The notes: generated by a model not told the origin, from the sequence alone. A DNA stretch of 64,000 bases from an uncultured Lachnospiraceae bacterium (GCA_910585005.1 CAJUCN010000002.1:124001-188000); one strand, 5' to 3'. Positions 41,256 to 50,518 are shown, counted from the stretch's first letter. Made by a program: numbers and translations.

Positions 41256-42302
41256 ATGAATGACCAATCCCCACATAAACGCCGGGTTCGGTATAAAGGA
41301 ACCCATCCCCGGAATTACCATGAAAAATACAAAGAATTAAATCCCGAAAAATATCAGGATACCATCGAAAAGGTCATTCAAAAAGGAAGCACCCCTGCCG
41401 GGATGCATATTCCTATCTGCGTCAAAGAAATCCTGGATTTTTTGCAGATCCAGCCTGGACAGACCGGATTAGACGCCACCTTGGGATACGGCGGCCATAG
41501 CCAGAAAATGCTGGAATGTCTCCAGGGGACAGGGCATTTATATGCTCTGGATATAGACCCCATAGAAATTACGAAAACTCAAAAACGGTTAGAATCTTTG
41601 GGATATGGGGAGAGACTTCTTACCGTTATCCCTGTTAATTTTGCCAACATTGACCAAGTGGCAGACAAATACGGACCTTTTCAATTCTTGCTTGCCGACC
41701 TTGGTGTTTCTTCCATGCAAATCGATAATCCTATACGGGGATTTTCTTACAAAAATGACGGGCCACTGGATCTTCGTTTAAACCCCGCCGCCGGCATACC
41801 TGCCTCACAACGGTTAAAAGAACTTACCACCCAGGAATTGGAATGGATGCTTAAGGAAAACTCTGACGAACCTTATGCAAAAGAAATTGCAAGATCCGTC
41901 ACCTCCGCCCTGCGTAAGGGAAGGCCAGTCGAAACGACCACCCAGCTTGCAAATCTCGTTGCCAACGCACTATCCTTTCTTTCCGAAAAAGAACGTAACG
42001 ACGTTGTTAAGAAATCCTGTGCCAGAGTTTTTCAGGCACTTCGGATTGATGTAAATAATGAATTTGAGGCACTTGATTCCTTTTTGCAAAAACTTCCCTC
42101 CGCTATGGCCTCCGGTGGAAAGATCGCCATTTTAACCTTCCATTCCGGGGAAGACCGTTTGGTCAAAAAATCCTTCAAAGAATGTTTCCGGACAGGGATT
42201 TATTCCGAAATATGCAGGGATGTCATCCGCCCTGCCGCCGAAGAATGTGCAAGAAACAGCCGGGCAAAGTCTGCAAAAATGCGTTGGGCGGTTAAAAAGT
42301 AA
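41256..42302 (+). CDS. rsmH: Stand-alone RsmH-type 16S rRNA m4C1402 methyltransferase
   Basis: 348 residues. SAM-binding GLDATLGYGGHSQKML; LLADLGVSSMQIDNP with GFSYKNDGPLDLRL; VFQALRIDVNNEFEAL and ILTFHSGEDRLVKKSF, all RsmH (MraW) hallmarks. An unusual basic N-terminal extension of about 45 residues (HKRRVRYKGTHPRNYHEKY) precedes the family start. RsmH normally lies at the head of the division/cell-wall cluster. This copy is isolated, so it may be a second paralogue with another target. Confidence 0.85.
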   Translation: MNDQSPHKRRVRYKGTHPRNYHEKYKELNPEKYQDTIEKVIQKGSTPAGMHIPICVKEILDFLQIQPGQTGLDATLGYGGHSQKMLECLQGTGHLYALDIDPIEITKTQKRLESLGYGERLLTVIPVNFANIDQVADKYGPFQFLLADLGVSSMQIDNPIRGFSYKNDGPLDLRLNPAAGIPASQRLKELTTQELEWMLKENSDEPYAKEIARSVTSALRKGRPVETTTQLANLVANALSFLSEKERNDVVKKSCARVFQALRIDVNNEFEALDSFLQKLPSAMASGGKIAILTFHSGEDRLVKKSFKECFRTGIYSEICRDVIRPAAEECARNSRAKSAKMRWAVKK

Positions 42303-42483
42303 TTTATTTTATGCCATCTCTATACTCACATTTCTTTGAATTATTTTTAAAATCATACACCAATTATTTCTTTTCATATTATTTACAGTATAATTTTTAC
42401 CATTTGTTAAATATGAAATGCTATCTGATAGATAGTTTAAATTTAAAAAATATGGTCTAAAATATACAGTAAAAGGAGTTTTT

Positions 42484-42735
42484 ATGAGAAGAAGATCATC
42501 TATTTTTGACCACAACAAAAAATATAAAGAAATAGGCTATAATATCAGCTATTACAGAAAGCATGCAAATTTGACTCAAGAACAGCTTGCAGAGTTAGTT
42601 GGTATCAGCCGTTCCCACATGAGCGCTATTGAAGCGCCTAATGTTAACCGCAAAGTTTCAATGGAATTAGTTTTTGATTTTGCAGAGGTTCTTCACATTG
42701 AGCCATATAAACTCATAAAGGAACATGAACAATGA
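42484..42735 (+). CDS. Small XRE-family regulator
   Basis: 83 residues. Helix-turn-helix LTQEQLAELVGISRSHMSAIE (split by two residues) in the middle, with flanks IGYNISYYRKHAN and MELVFDFAEVLHIEPYKLI. Single-domain DNA-binding protein, target unknown. AAAGGAG is 7 bases upstream. It has its own terminator at 42780-42805. Confidence 0.85.
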   Translation: MRRRSSIFDHNKKYKEIGYNISYYRKHANLTQEQLAELVGISRSHMSAIEAPNVNRKVSMELVFDFAEVLHIEPYKLIKEHEQ

Positions 42736-42779
42736 CTTCTGAATATGAAATAATTTTACATTATTTTATATCTTTTCAT

Positions 42780-42805
42780 GCCTGATATATGTTTTTGTAT
42801 CAGGC
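42780..42805 (+). terminator. Terminator of the small XRE gene
   Basis: GCCTGATA and TATCAGGC form an 8-bp stem around a 10-base loop, followed by TTATTTCTGTTTT. Confidence 0.7.
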
Positions 42806-42922
42806 TTATTTCTGTTTTATATCTATCTTTTTATCTCTTCATATTTATCTTCGTAACTTCCATAAAATTATATGCCTTTTCAAGTATTGAAACCATGCCG
42901 ATCCATAATTTTTTATCAAAAA

Positions 42923-42962
42923 TTATGATGAAGCGAAAGCTAGCGTCTTCGCTTCATCATAA
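42923..42962. terminator. Strong terminator of the 702-aa chemoreceptor gene
   Basis: A perfect 15-bp inverted repeat (TTATGATGAAGCGAA and its complement) around a 10-base loop. On the minus strand it is followed by TTTTTGAT. It lies about 30 bases downstream of the chemoreceptor stop codon. Confidence 0.85.
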
Positions 42963-42990
42963 CTCGTCTATATCTATATTTGCTGTATCT

Positions 42991-45099
42991 TTACTCGATC
43001 TTAAATGCGGAAATCTCCGACTTAAGCCCCTGCATATCTTCATCTAATGAATTCGCTGTATGACTTAACTGATCCACACTGCAAAGTAGCTGGTTAGCCA
43101 TTTCCCGTACCAACGCGGAACTACTTGCCGTTTCCTCAATAATTGCGGAAATATTCTCTACTGCATCCAGTGTGTCATTTCTTTCCCTGTCCGCCGCTTC
43201 CGTATGATCCGCAATCTCTTTTAAGTTATGAAACAGATCGTTCATCTGAACATTCATACCCTGGAATACCTGGATCACTTCTTCCACGGCCTTAGCCTGT
43301 AATGCTACCATCTGTTCCGCTTCCTTCGCGTTTTCTACGCTGCTTACTGTCTGGGCGCTGATATTATGGACATTGTTGCGGATCTCTCCTGCTGCTTTGT
43401 TGGAATCATCAGCAAGTTTCCTAATTTCTTCCGCCACTACTGCAAATCCCCTCCCGGCATCACCGGCTCTGGCTGCTTCTATGGATGCATTTAGAGAAAG
43501 TAAATTCGTCTGTTGGGATATATCACTGATCGTCTGGACAAAGCCATTGATTGTTTCCGATTCTGTCTTCAGTGTAGCAATACTATTCCCCACCCTTGCA
43601 GTCATCTCAGAAGTTTCCTTTGCCCTGTCAGAAAGAACCTGGACGATTCCAGTGCCCTGGGTAATCATCTTTTCTGTCTTATCCACAAGAGCTTCTACTG
43701 ATTCCACCATCCGGCTGATCTCTTTCATTCTGTCAGAAAGCATACTGGTCTTTACCACGCATTCCTGGGCATGTTCCGCTTGCTTAGACATTCCTTCACT
43801 AATCTCGTCAATTGCATGTGTGATGTCCCCGGAATAATTACTGATATCCGTAGATGCACCATTTACATTCCCGGCAGATACCTCTAGCTGCTGGACGGTT
43901 CCTGTCAGCTTGCCCACCAATTTCTTGTTATTGGCGATCATATCTGTTGCCGTCTTGGCAAGCCCCTCAAACTCGTCATGACCTTGAGCCTTCACCTGTA
44001 CAGTCAAGTCTCCTTTGGCCACTTCATTTAACTTTTGAGAAATCCCCTTCATGTTCTTTTGGATCCCCATTGTGATTAATGTACCAATCAAAAACGCTGC
44101 AATACATGCAATAATAACCAGTGTAATTGTGATCTGTTTGATCTTTTCCGCCTGTCCGGTAACCACATCAAGAGGGATCAATGAACAGAACATCAGATGA
44201 TTGACCGTGCTCTTCTCATAAAGAAATAAATATTTTTCACCTAAAAAAGAAACATTCCTGCCGCCGCTTTGTTCTTCTGCCGCAAGCGCTTCTAAATAAA
44301 ATTCTTGTCCGGCAAATACCGGCTCCCCTACGGTAAGCGTACTTTCAGTTCCTTCCTCCAGCCTTTCACTGATCAGTTCTTTGCCGCTTTGCGTTACAAA
44401 CCCGGTAATGCTTCTGTTCCCAAAATCAATGTCTTCCAACAGCGTACGGAGTGTATCCTCTTTAATATCTATGACTATGTATGCAAATTTTTTGGTCGTT
44501 GGCATTTGAAATGCCATGAAATAATCCGGTTTGCTAATCTCTAAATGCTCATCTAAGCGTGAATGGGAATCCACCCACTTAGGCGCATTTCTCCCGTCTG
44601 CAGAAATAGCCAGCATGTCCTCATAATAATCGTCATATATTCCATCATAATTGGTGCCAGAATTAGCCGTAGAAATAATAGAAATACCCGATTTTGGCAC
44701 AAAATGCGTATTGCTAATGAAAGGGTTCGCCGTCTGGGACGCAATAAACGCAACCCGGGTATCATTCATATAAGTTGCCTGTGCCACTTTGTCCTTTTTC
44801 ATCATACCAATAGAATAACTTTCCAAATTGCTGTCCACAGCATACTTAAGTCCCTCTGACTGGATATAAGTGCAACTCACATCCATATACTGCATTGCCA
44901 TATTTGCAGTCTGTTGGGCTGATTCCTGAAATTTTTCACTCATGCCTTCAGCCGCATAATAATAAGCGATCATACCCACAGCGATCACAAAGATAATGGG
45001 CACCAAAAAACAGATAAAAATCTTATTCTTCAGGCTGAAAAAATAAGTTTGTTTTGACTTCTTTTTCGCAGATGTTACTGCTTGATCTTTTTTCTTCAT
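42991..45099 (-). CDS. Methyl-accepting chemotaxis protein with extracellular sensor
   Basis: 702 residues. Membrane spans at about 25-47 and 325-345 bracket a sensor of about 275 residues, dCACHE-like in size. HAMP follows (about 347-400), then the signalling coiled coil with tip ISQQTNLLSLNASIEAARAG and GRGFAVVAEEIRKLADD. Ligand unknown; CACHE receptors often bind amino acids or organic acids. No linked chemotaxis operon is visible, so it is a stand-alone receptor gene. Confidence 0.93.
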   Translation of the reverse strand: MKKKDQAVTSAKKKSKQTYFFSLKNKIFICFLVPIIFVIAVGMIAYYYAAEGMSEKFQESAQQTANMAMQYMDVSCTYIQSEGLKYAVDSNLESYSIGMMKKDKVAQATYMNDTRVAFIASQTANPFISNTHFVPKSGISIISTANSGTNYDGIYDDYYEDMLAISADGRNAPKWVDSHSRLDEHLEISKPDYFMAFQMPTTKKFAYIVIDIKEDTLRTLLEDIDFGNRSITGFVTQSGKELISERLEEGTESTLTVGEPVFAGQEFYLEALAAEEQSGGRNVSFLGEKYLFLYEKSTVNHLMFCSLIPLDVVTGQAEKIKQITITLVIIACIAAFLIGTLITMGIQKNMKGISQKLNEVAKGDLTVQVKAQGHDEFEGLAKTATDMIANNKKLVGKLTGTVQQLEVSAGNVNGASTDISNYSGDITHAIDEISEGMSKQAEHAQECVVKTSMLSDRMKEISRMVESVEALVDKTEKMITQGTGIVQVLSDRAKETSEMTARVGNSIATLKTESETINGFVQTISDISQQTNLLSLNASIEAARAGDAGRGFAVVAEEIRKLADDSNKAAGEIRNNVHNISAQTVSSVENAKEAEQMVALQAKAVEEVIQVFQGMNVQMNDLFHNLKEIADHTEAADRERNDTLDAVENISAIIEETASSSALVREMANQLLCSVDQLSHTANSLDEDMQGLKSEISAFKIE

Positions 45100-45242
45100 T
45101 CGTACCTCCCCCGTATAACTATGCTCTCAGTTTAAAGTATACAGGATTTCCGGTTAAATGAACAGGAAAATTTTCCTTGTCTGTTATTCTTGTATTGTCC
45201 TATAATAAAAGAATCTATTAGTTGATCCAAATAAGCGAGGCG

Positions 45243-46070
45243 ATGATAATGACGGTTATACCTGCTCAAAACAAAATAGCAGATACGAATTTGTGGGATG
45301 TAAAAACAGGAACTTTTTCCGCCGATATGCTGAAGTTGACCGCAATGATCACTATGTTGATCGACCATATCGGCGCCGGAATTTTAGAATATCTGGTATG
45401 GATAGATACTCTTTCCCAGCAGACAAAATTGCTTTTGATAGAGATAGATCAGATCCTGCGTCTGATCGGACGAATTTCTTTTCCTCTTTACTGCTATTTG
45501 TTGGTACAGGGTTTCCTTTATACGAAAAGCAGGCTAAAATATGCGGGAAGTCTTTTGTTTTTTGCCTTCCTTTCAGAATTTCCTTTTGATTTTATGCTTT
45601 ATAGCACATTAGATTTTTCTTCTTTAAATGTATTATTTACACTTTTTATTGGCTTGCTTACTCTTTGTGGCATTGAACGGGCAAAATCAAATATTTTTCT
45701 TAATATCCTGATTATTACAGCAGGCATGGCCATAGCTGCATTTTTCAATACGGATTATGCCTGGATGGGAGTTCTTCTGATTGCATCCCTCTATTTGTTT
45801 AGAAAAAACAAGCATTTACAATGCGCCATATCGCTTGCCTTATTCTTTTTCGCGTTGATCATCCGAAATATTGGTTTATATGAATCCTTTGGTCAGGCAG
45901 CCCTGTCACAGCTTTCCTCCAAATATACGCTGATTCTTTCTTTTTGGATGATCTACCGATGCAACGGGAAACGATATCTTAAAAAGGGTAAATATCTGTT
46001 TTATTTGTTTTATCCGGCACATTTACTTTTGCTGGGAATCATACTCCGGCTGATACTGCTTTGTATCTAG
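45243..46070 (+). CDS. TraX-family membrane protein
   Basis: 275 residues from the ATG at 45243 (GCGAGGCG just upstream). About eight membrane segments. TraX features: LKLTAMITMLIDHIGAGI near the N-terminus, RLIGRISFPLYCYLLVQGF and FYLFYPAHLLLLGIIL near the C-terminus. TraX acetylates F-pilin in E. coli. In Firmicutes these proteins are probably acyltransferases of surface molecules. No conjugation genes are nearby. Confidence 0.87.
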   Translation: MIMTVIPAQNKIADTNLWDVKTGTFSADMLKLTAMITMLIDHIGAGILEYLVWIDTLSQQTKLLLIEIDQILRLIGRISFPLYCYLLVQGFLYTKSRLKYAGSLLFFAFLSEFPFDFMLYSTLDFSSLNVLFTLFIGLLTLCGIERAKSNIFLNILIITAGMAIAAFFNTDYAWMGVLLIASLYLFRKNKHLQCAISLALFFFALIIRNIGLYESFGQAALSQLSSKYTLILSFWMIYRCNGKRYLKKGKYLFYLFYPAHLLLLGIILRLILLCI

Positions 46071-46071
46071 T

Positions 46072-46110
46072 AAAAAGACGTTTACCGCCATCTCAACGGT
46101 AAACGCCTTT
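46072..46110. terminator. Bidirectional terminator between traX-like gene and pgi
   Basis: GCGTTTACCG and CGGTAAACGT (46078-46106) form a 10-bp stem with one G-U pair, flanked by A- and T-rich ends, between convergent genes. Confidence 0.85.
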
Positions 46111-46119
46111 GCATTTTTC

Positions 46120-47466
46120 TTAAAGTCTCTTCAAAAGCTCTTCTCTTTGTGCCTCGTACCCGGGCTTGCCAAGAAGCGCAAACATATTTTTCTTGTAACT
46201 CTCCACACCTGGCTGGTTAAAAGGATTGACACCAAGCAGGTATCCGCTGACTCCGCAGGCAAACTCAAAGAAATAGAAAAGCTGGCCAAGATAATATTCA
46301 TTGATCTCTGGAACATGAACCATAAAGTTGGGAACCTGTCCATCCGTATGAGCTAAGATGGTACCATTCATTGCACTCTTATTTACAAAATCCACGCTCT
46401 TTCCTGCCAGATAATTGAGTCCGTCAAGATCTACCGGTTCTTCTTTCAGAATGATCTCTTCCCTGCTTGTCTGGATATTGATCACCGTCTCAAACATATT
46501 TCTGGAGCCGTCCTGGATAAACTGCCCCATGGAATGTAAGTCTGTAGTAAGATCAACGCTGGCCGGAAAGATTCCTTTCTGATCCTTGCCTTCGCTTTCC
46601 CCATAAAGCTGTTTCCACCACTCGGAAACAAAATGAACACTAGGCTCATAATTGGCAAGAATTTCAATTCCTTTTCCTTTTCTTAAAAGGATATTACGCA
46701 GCGCCGCATATTTCACAGCGTCATTTTCTTCAAAAGGAGCCTCAAGAGCCGCTTTACGCCCAGCCTGCGCGCCTTCCATCAGCTTATCAATATCCGCGCC
46801 GCTTACTGCAATGGGAAGAAGCCCTACTGCTGTAAGTACGGAGAAACGCCCGCCTACATCATCAGGAACAACAAAGCTTTCATAACCCTCTTCTGTTGCA
46901 AGATTCTTAAGAGAACCTCTTGCCTTATCCGTGGTAGCGTATATTCTCTTTGCCGCTTCCTCTTTACCATATTTCTTTTCCATCATTTCCTTAAATACAC
47001 GAAATGCAATAGCAGGTTCTGTAGTCGTACCAGACTTACTGATCATATTAATAGAAAAATCCCTGTCCCCAATCACATCCATCAAATGTCTGATATAGGT
47101 AGAACTAATAGAATTTCCCACAAAATAAATTTCAGGAGCCTTTCTCACTTCTTTGCTCACCACATTATAAAAGCTGTGGCGTAAAAACTCTATAGCTGCC
47201 CTCGCGCCAAGATAAGAACCGCCAATTCCAATTACCAGTAAAACTTCAGAATCACTTTGGATCTTAGCCGCAGCTTTCTTGATTCTGTCAAACTCTTCCT
47301 TATCATAATCTACCGGAAGGTCGATCCATCCAAGGAAATCATTGCCTGCCCCTTTTTTGGAAACAAGTAATTCCTTTGCATCCAATGCAAGTTTCTTCAT
47401 AGACTCTACTTCATGCTCTTTGATGAAGGGAGCTGCTTTGGAATAGTCAAATGTAACTTTGCTCAT
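46120..47466 (-). CDS. pgi: Glucose-6-phosphate isomerase
   Basis: 448 residues from the ATG at 47466 (AAGGAG 9 bases upstream). The longer frame to 47535 overlaps the promoter. Key segments are VIGIGGSYLGARAAIEFL, NMISKSGTTTEPAIAFRVFKE, DDVGGRFSVLTAVGLLP and GVNPFNQPGVESYKKNMFALLG. It interconverts glucose 6-phosphate and fructose 6-phosphate in glycolysis. Length matches the short bacterial PGI of Firmicutes. It is a single-gene unit. Confidence 0.97.
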   Translation of the reverse strand: MSKVTFDYSKAAPFIKEHEVESMKKLALDAKELLVSKKGAGNDFLGWIDLPVDYDKEEFDRIKKAAAKIQSDSEVLLVIGIGGSYLGARAAIEFLRHSFYNVVSKEVRKAPEIYFVGNSISSTYIRHLMDVIGDRDFSINMISKSGTTTEPAIAFRVFKEMMEKKYGKEEAAKRIYATTDKARGSLKNLATEEGYESFVVPDDVGGRFSVLTAVGLLPIAVSGADIDKLMEGAQAGRKAALEAPFEENDAVKYAALRNILLRKGKGIEILANYEPSVHFVSEWWKQLYGESEGKDQKGIFPASVDLTTDLHSMGQFIQDGSRNMFETVINIQTSREEIILKEEPVDLDGLNYLAGKSVDFVNKSAMNGTILAHTDGQVPNFMVHVPEINEYYLGQLFYFFEFACGVSGYLLGVNPFNQPGVESYKKNMFALLGKPGYEAQREELLKRL

Positions 47467-47506
47467 AATCATCGCTCCTTTTCCTATAATAGAACTTTTG
47501 TTTCTA

Positions 47507-47535
47507 AGTGTAACAAATGAAGCCTTTTTTTTCAA
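47507..47535 (-). promoter_or_regulatory. Promoter of pgi
   Basis: Minus strand: TTGAAA (47530-47535), 17-base spacer, TACACT (47507-47512), overlapping a hairpin that follows the upstream gene. Confidence 0.5.
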
Positions 47536-47541
47536 GGCTTC
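47519..47541 (-). terminator. Hairpin after the 216-aa membrane protein gene
   Basis: GAAGCCTT and AAGGCTTC form an 8-bp stem around a 7-base A-rich loop, followed by ATTTGTT. The T-tract is weak. Confidence 0.5.
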
Positions 47542-47556
47542 AACCCAAAAAGAACG

Positions 47557-48207
47557 TCAAGCAAAAAATTCTTCCAATAAATTTTCCAGTTCTTCTTCGT
47601 GACTATCTCTTTCCTTTGGCTCTTCCTTCAGAAGCTCTTTGGCGTAGACTTCACGTTTTTTGATCCCTTCTTCCAGCGCATTTTCCTTTTCTATTTCCAG
47701 GCGCGGAAAATAATGGTTTTCCAGATAATCGACTAAATTTGTCCGAAGTATACTATTCTTTTCCTGTATGTTAAAAAACCCGGAAACAGAAAAGTACAGA
47801 TATAAACCCAGTATACTGACCAGATAATAGGGCATAATCTGGAATAAAGTATTCCCTTCCGCTAAGAGATAACAGATAGAAATTCCGGTAGACAACACGG
47901 AAAGCATCATCATTTGACCTGAAATATGGGAAAAACGGGACAAAGAAATACCTCCAATACGGATCTTATGCAGAAACTTGTCCACAAAAACAGAAGTATT
48001 GACCATTTTTCCATTCAATTTGTAGTAACTTGCATATTTCTGTTTGCACTGCTTTAATAATTTATTTTCCGTGGAAGACATATTATCGCTCTGATAAATC
48101 ATACTTTGATATATCACAGCAGATATCACCTGGCATACAATACTAAAAAGCAGAAACAGAAGAATCAATCCTGTAAGTATTATGTGATCTGATAATATAG
48201 TAAACAT
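47557..48207 (-). CDS. Unrecognised membrane protein, 216 aa
   Basis: I do not recognise the family. N-terminal membrane span (about 9-31), then a charged, lysine-rich segment (about 45-80, NKLLKQCKQKYASYYK), two further membrane segments around MMMLSVLSTGISICYLLAE and YYLVSILGLYLYFSVSGF, and a very acidic/basic C-terminal tail (NALEEGIKKREVYAKELLKE and EELENLLEEFFA). AAGGAGG precedes the start. The pattern suggests a membrane scaffold with a coiled cytoplasmic tail. It is divergent from the TSCPD-murG genes. Confidence 0.7.
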   Translation of the reverse strand: MFTILSDHIILTGLILLFLLFSIVCQVISAVIYQSMIYQSDNMSSTENKLLKQCKQKYASYYKLNGKMVNTSVFVDKFLHKIRIGGISLSRFSHISGQMMMLSVLSTGISICYLLAEGNTLFQIMPYYLVSILGLYLYFSVSGFFNIQEKNSILRTNLVDYLENHYFPRLEIEKENALEEGIKKREVYAKELLKEEPKERDSHEEELENLLEEFFA

Positions 48208-48342
48208 ACTTCCTCCTTTCCATCATTATCATATAATAAATCCAGGTACTCTGACTGCTGTAATCCTTCGCCTTTTTTCCGCATAATTTTTGATTTTATC
48301 CGCTTTTCCTATCTTTTCATACTGGAAAATAGATTTACTTTC

Positions 48343-48351
48343 TGCTATACT
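48343..48351 (+). promoter_or_regulatory. Extended -10 promoter of the TSCPD-murG pair
   Basis: TGC followed by TATACT (48346-48351) forms an extended -10; a weak TGGAAA lies 17 bases upstream. The predicted start is about 20 bases before the ATG. Confidence 0.45.
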
Positions 48352-48378
48352 TATCCATTAAAGAAAGGATGAGGAATT

Positions 48379-48627
48379 ATGACATATCAGACAAAAGGAA
48401 CTTGCTCCACTTCCATTGATATTGAAGTGGAAGAAGGTAAAATCAAATTTGTAAAATTTTTTGGCGGATGTAACGGAAATTTAAAAGGTATTGCCAGCCT
48501 TGTCACCGGCATGGACATTGATGATGCCATCTCAAAGTTAAAAGGCATCCGGTGCGGTTTTAAAACAACCTCCTGCCCTGACCAATTGGCACAGGCGCTT
48601 GAACAATTAAAAACGGAAGGTTGTTGA
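48379..48627 (+). CDS. TSCPD-domain protein (TIGR03905 type)
   Basis: 82 residues: KGTCSTSIDIEVEEGKIKFV, then FFGGCNGNLKGIASLVTGMD and GIRCGFKTTSCPDQLAQAL. Four conserved cysteines include the TSCPD motif. The domain is also found at the C-terminus of ribonucleotide reductases and binds zinc or assists metal/thiol chemistry. Function of the free-standing form is unknown. It overlaps the upstream end of the murG reading frame, and a GGAGG within its 3' end serves murG. Confidence 0.9.
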   Translation: MTYQTKGTCSTSIDIEVEEGKIKFVKFFGGCNGNLKGIASLVTGMDIDDAISKLKGIRCGFKTTSCPDQLAQALEQLKTEGC

Positions 48628-48641
48628 TCTGGAGGCTTTTT

Positions 48642-49724
48642 ATGGACGGTTTAAATTCATCCAAAAAAATTGTATTAACTGGCGGCGGGACGGCGGGACA
48701 TGTCACGCCTAATATCGCTTTACTGCCGGAACTGCAAAAAGCCGGTTATGAAATTTCCTATATCGGTTCTTACGACGGGATAGAAAAAAAGTTGATTGCA
48801 GATTATGATATTCCTTATTACGGGATTGCTACCGGAAAATTCAGACGTTATCTGGATATCAAAAACTTTACAGACCCTTTTAAGGTAATCAAGGGATTTG
48901 GCGAAGCGCGGAAGTATCTAAAAAAGATAAAACCGGATGTTGTATTTTCCAAAGGAGGCTTTGTCAGCGTTCCTGTAGTTCGGGCAGCAGCTTCTCTCCA
49001 TATCCCTTGTATCATTCACGAATCCGATATGACGCCGGGGCTTGCAAACAAATTATGTATTCCCGTAGCTCAAAAGGTTTGTTGCAATTTTCCGGAAACC
49101 TACAATATGCTTCCGCCAAATAAAGCGGTTCTTACCGGATCTCCAATTCGTACGGAACTCACAAAGGGGGATCGGGATGCTGCGCTGCGTTTTTGCAAGT
49201 TTGTCAAGGGAAAACCAGTAATTTTAGTGATTGGCGGCAGTCTTGGAGCAGCTTCAGTTAACAAAGCCGTGAGGGATGCTCTGCCCGGTCTTTTAAATGA
49301 TTTCCAAGTTGCCCATATCTGCGGTAAGGATAAAATCGACAATGCATATCTCCATACAGAAGGATATGTGCAATTTGAATATGTAAAGGCGGAATTAAAA
49401 GATCTGTTCGCTATGGCGGACATTGTCATCTCACGGGCCGGAGCCAATTCGATTTGTGAACTGTTAGCCCTGCGTAAGCCAAATCTGCTTATCCCACTTT
49501 CTGCTTCCAGCAGCAGAGGCGACCAGATTCTCAATGCCAGGTCTTTTGAATCCCAGGGATTTTCCATGGTGATAAATGATGATGAACTGTCTGCAGAATT
49601 GTTGACCGAAAAAGCACTAGAACTGTACTTTACCAGACAGACTTTTATAGACGCCATGGGAAAGAGCCATCAGCTTGGTTCAGCTAAGACAATTATGAAA
49701 CTCATTGAGGAAGCCCTTTCCTGA
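48642..49724 (+). CDS. murG: MurG, UDP-GlcNAc transferase for lipid II
   Basis: 360 residues from the ATG at 48642 (GGAGG 6 bases upstream). N-domain GGGTAGHVTPNIALLPEL (G-loop), FSKGGFVSVPVVRAAASLHIP, HESDMTPGLANKL; C-domain VIGGSLGAASVNKAVR and ISRAGANSICELLALRKPNLLIPL. It adds GlcNAc to lipid I at the inner membrane face. It stands outside the division cluster here, next to the TSCPD gene, a layout I associate with many Clostridia. Confidence 0.94.
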   Translation: MDGLNSSKKIVLTGGGTAGHVTPNIALLPELQKAGYEISYIGSYDGIEKKLIADYDIPYYGIATGKFRRYLDIKNFTDPFKVIKGFGEARKYLKKIKPDVVFSKGGFVSVPVVRAAASLHIPCIIHESDMTPGLANKLCIPVAQKVCCNFPETYNMLPPNKAVLTGSPIRTELTKGDRDAALRFCKFVKGKPVILVIGGSLGAASVNKAVRDALPGLLNDFQVAHICGKDKIDNAYLHTEGYVQFEYVKAELKDLFAMADIVISRAGANSICELLALRKPNLLIPLSASSSRGDQILNARSFESQGFSMVINDDELSAELLTEKALELYFTRQTFIDAMGKSHQLGSAKTIMKLIEEALS

Positions 49725-49735
49725 GTAATGAAAAC

Positions 49736-49757
49736 GCCGCCATCAGGCGGCATTTTT
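49736..49757. terminator. Terminator of murG
   Basis: GCCGCC and GGCGGC stem with an ATCA loop (49736-49751) followed by ATTTTTAATT. It touches the stop codon of the convergent DUF4358 gene and can act for both. Confidence 0.8.
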
Positions 49758-50385
49758 AATTGCTTAATATCTTTTTCTCCATAAGGTCAAGGGCTTTTTC
49801 ATTTTCCTGTTGACAATAGCTGATCATAGCATCCTCACCCATTACTTCCAAATTAGAAATATCTGCGCCAAGCTGGACAAAGCAAACATAATTGTCAATT
49901 ACTTCAATCCGGGAGGCGGAAACCTTTGCTCTATTTTGCGGTTGTTGTTCATAAATCTTTAAAAGAACCTCCCGATAATCATTTAAGCATTTTTCCACCA
50001 TATCAACATCATCTTTTTTGGCCTCCACCAATATCATCATATCTACGCCTGCCTCTGTATGTTGGTACTCGGCAAGATAACTTTCATACATATCCTTTGA
50101 AATACCTGTCCTTTCCGCCAATTCCTCTTCGGCAAGGAGTGTATCAGGCCAATAAGCTTCTCCCATCATGACAGTCACCATATCCCGCAATTCATCCGTA
50201 GGCCCAACGATCTTATACTTTGTCCCTACTTGCAGGGTATTTACTGCATTGTCTTCTCCGTTGCCTTCATTTTGATACGCCTGACCATCAATTTTCCTGC
50301 CTTCTGCATGATTATCGCTGCACCCGGCAAGAATAAATATAACCACTGCAAAGATCCCCAACGCTGTTTTTGCTTTCATCCCCAT
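49756..50385 (-). CDS. DUF4358 lipoprotein
   Basis: 209 residues. Lipobox FILAGCSDN (Cys22) predicts a membrane-anchored extracellular protein. The DUF4358 region is seen as MMILVEAKKDDVDMVEKCLNDY and VCFVQLGADIS, a small alpha/beta fold common in Lachnospiraceae lipoproteins. Function unknown. AAAGGAAATCAT precedes the start. Divergent from the MBOAT gene. Confidence 0.82.
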   Translation of the reverse strand: MGMKAKTALGIFAVVIFILAGCSDNHAEGRKIDGQAYQNEGNGEDNAVNTLQVGTKYKIVGPTDELRDMVTVMMGEAYWPDTLLAEEELAERTGISKDMYESYLAEYQHTEAGVDMMILVEAKKDDVDMVEKCLNDYREVLLKIYEQQPQNRAKVSASRIEVIDNYVCFVQLGADISNLEVMGEDAMISYCQQENEKALDLMEKKILSN

Positions 50386-50437
50386 ATGATTTCCTTTCCA
50401 TGCAATTAAAATTTACATACGAAGTATTTCCATAAAT

Positions 50438-50467
50438 TAGACAAAATATGTAAGTTCATGTTATATT
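50438..50467 (+). promoter_or_regulatory. Promoter of the MBOAT pair
   Basis: TAGACA (50438-50443), 18-base spacer, TATATT (50462-50467), about 50 bases before the ATG. Confidence 0.5.
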
Positions 50468-50518
50468 ATTGCAGGGAACTCTTGTTTACTGGTTTTACAA
50501 TTATTATGGAGAAATGCC

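Noticed and set aside
45243..46070. TraX gene as a sign of a conjugative element
   Set aside because: No relaxase, coupling protein, integrase or attachment repeats nearby; chromosomal TraX-like genes are common in Firmicutes.
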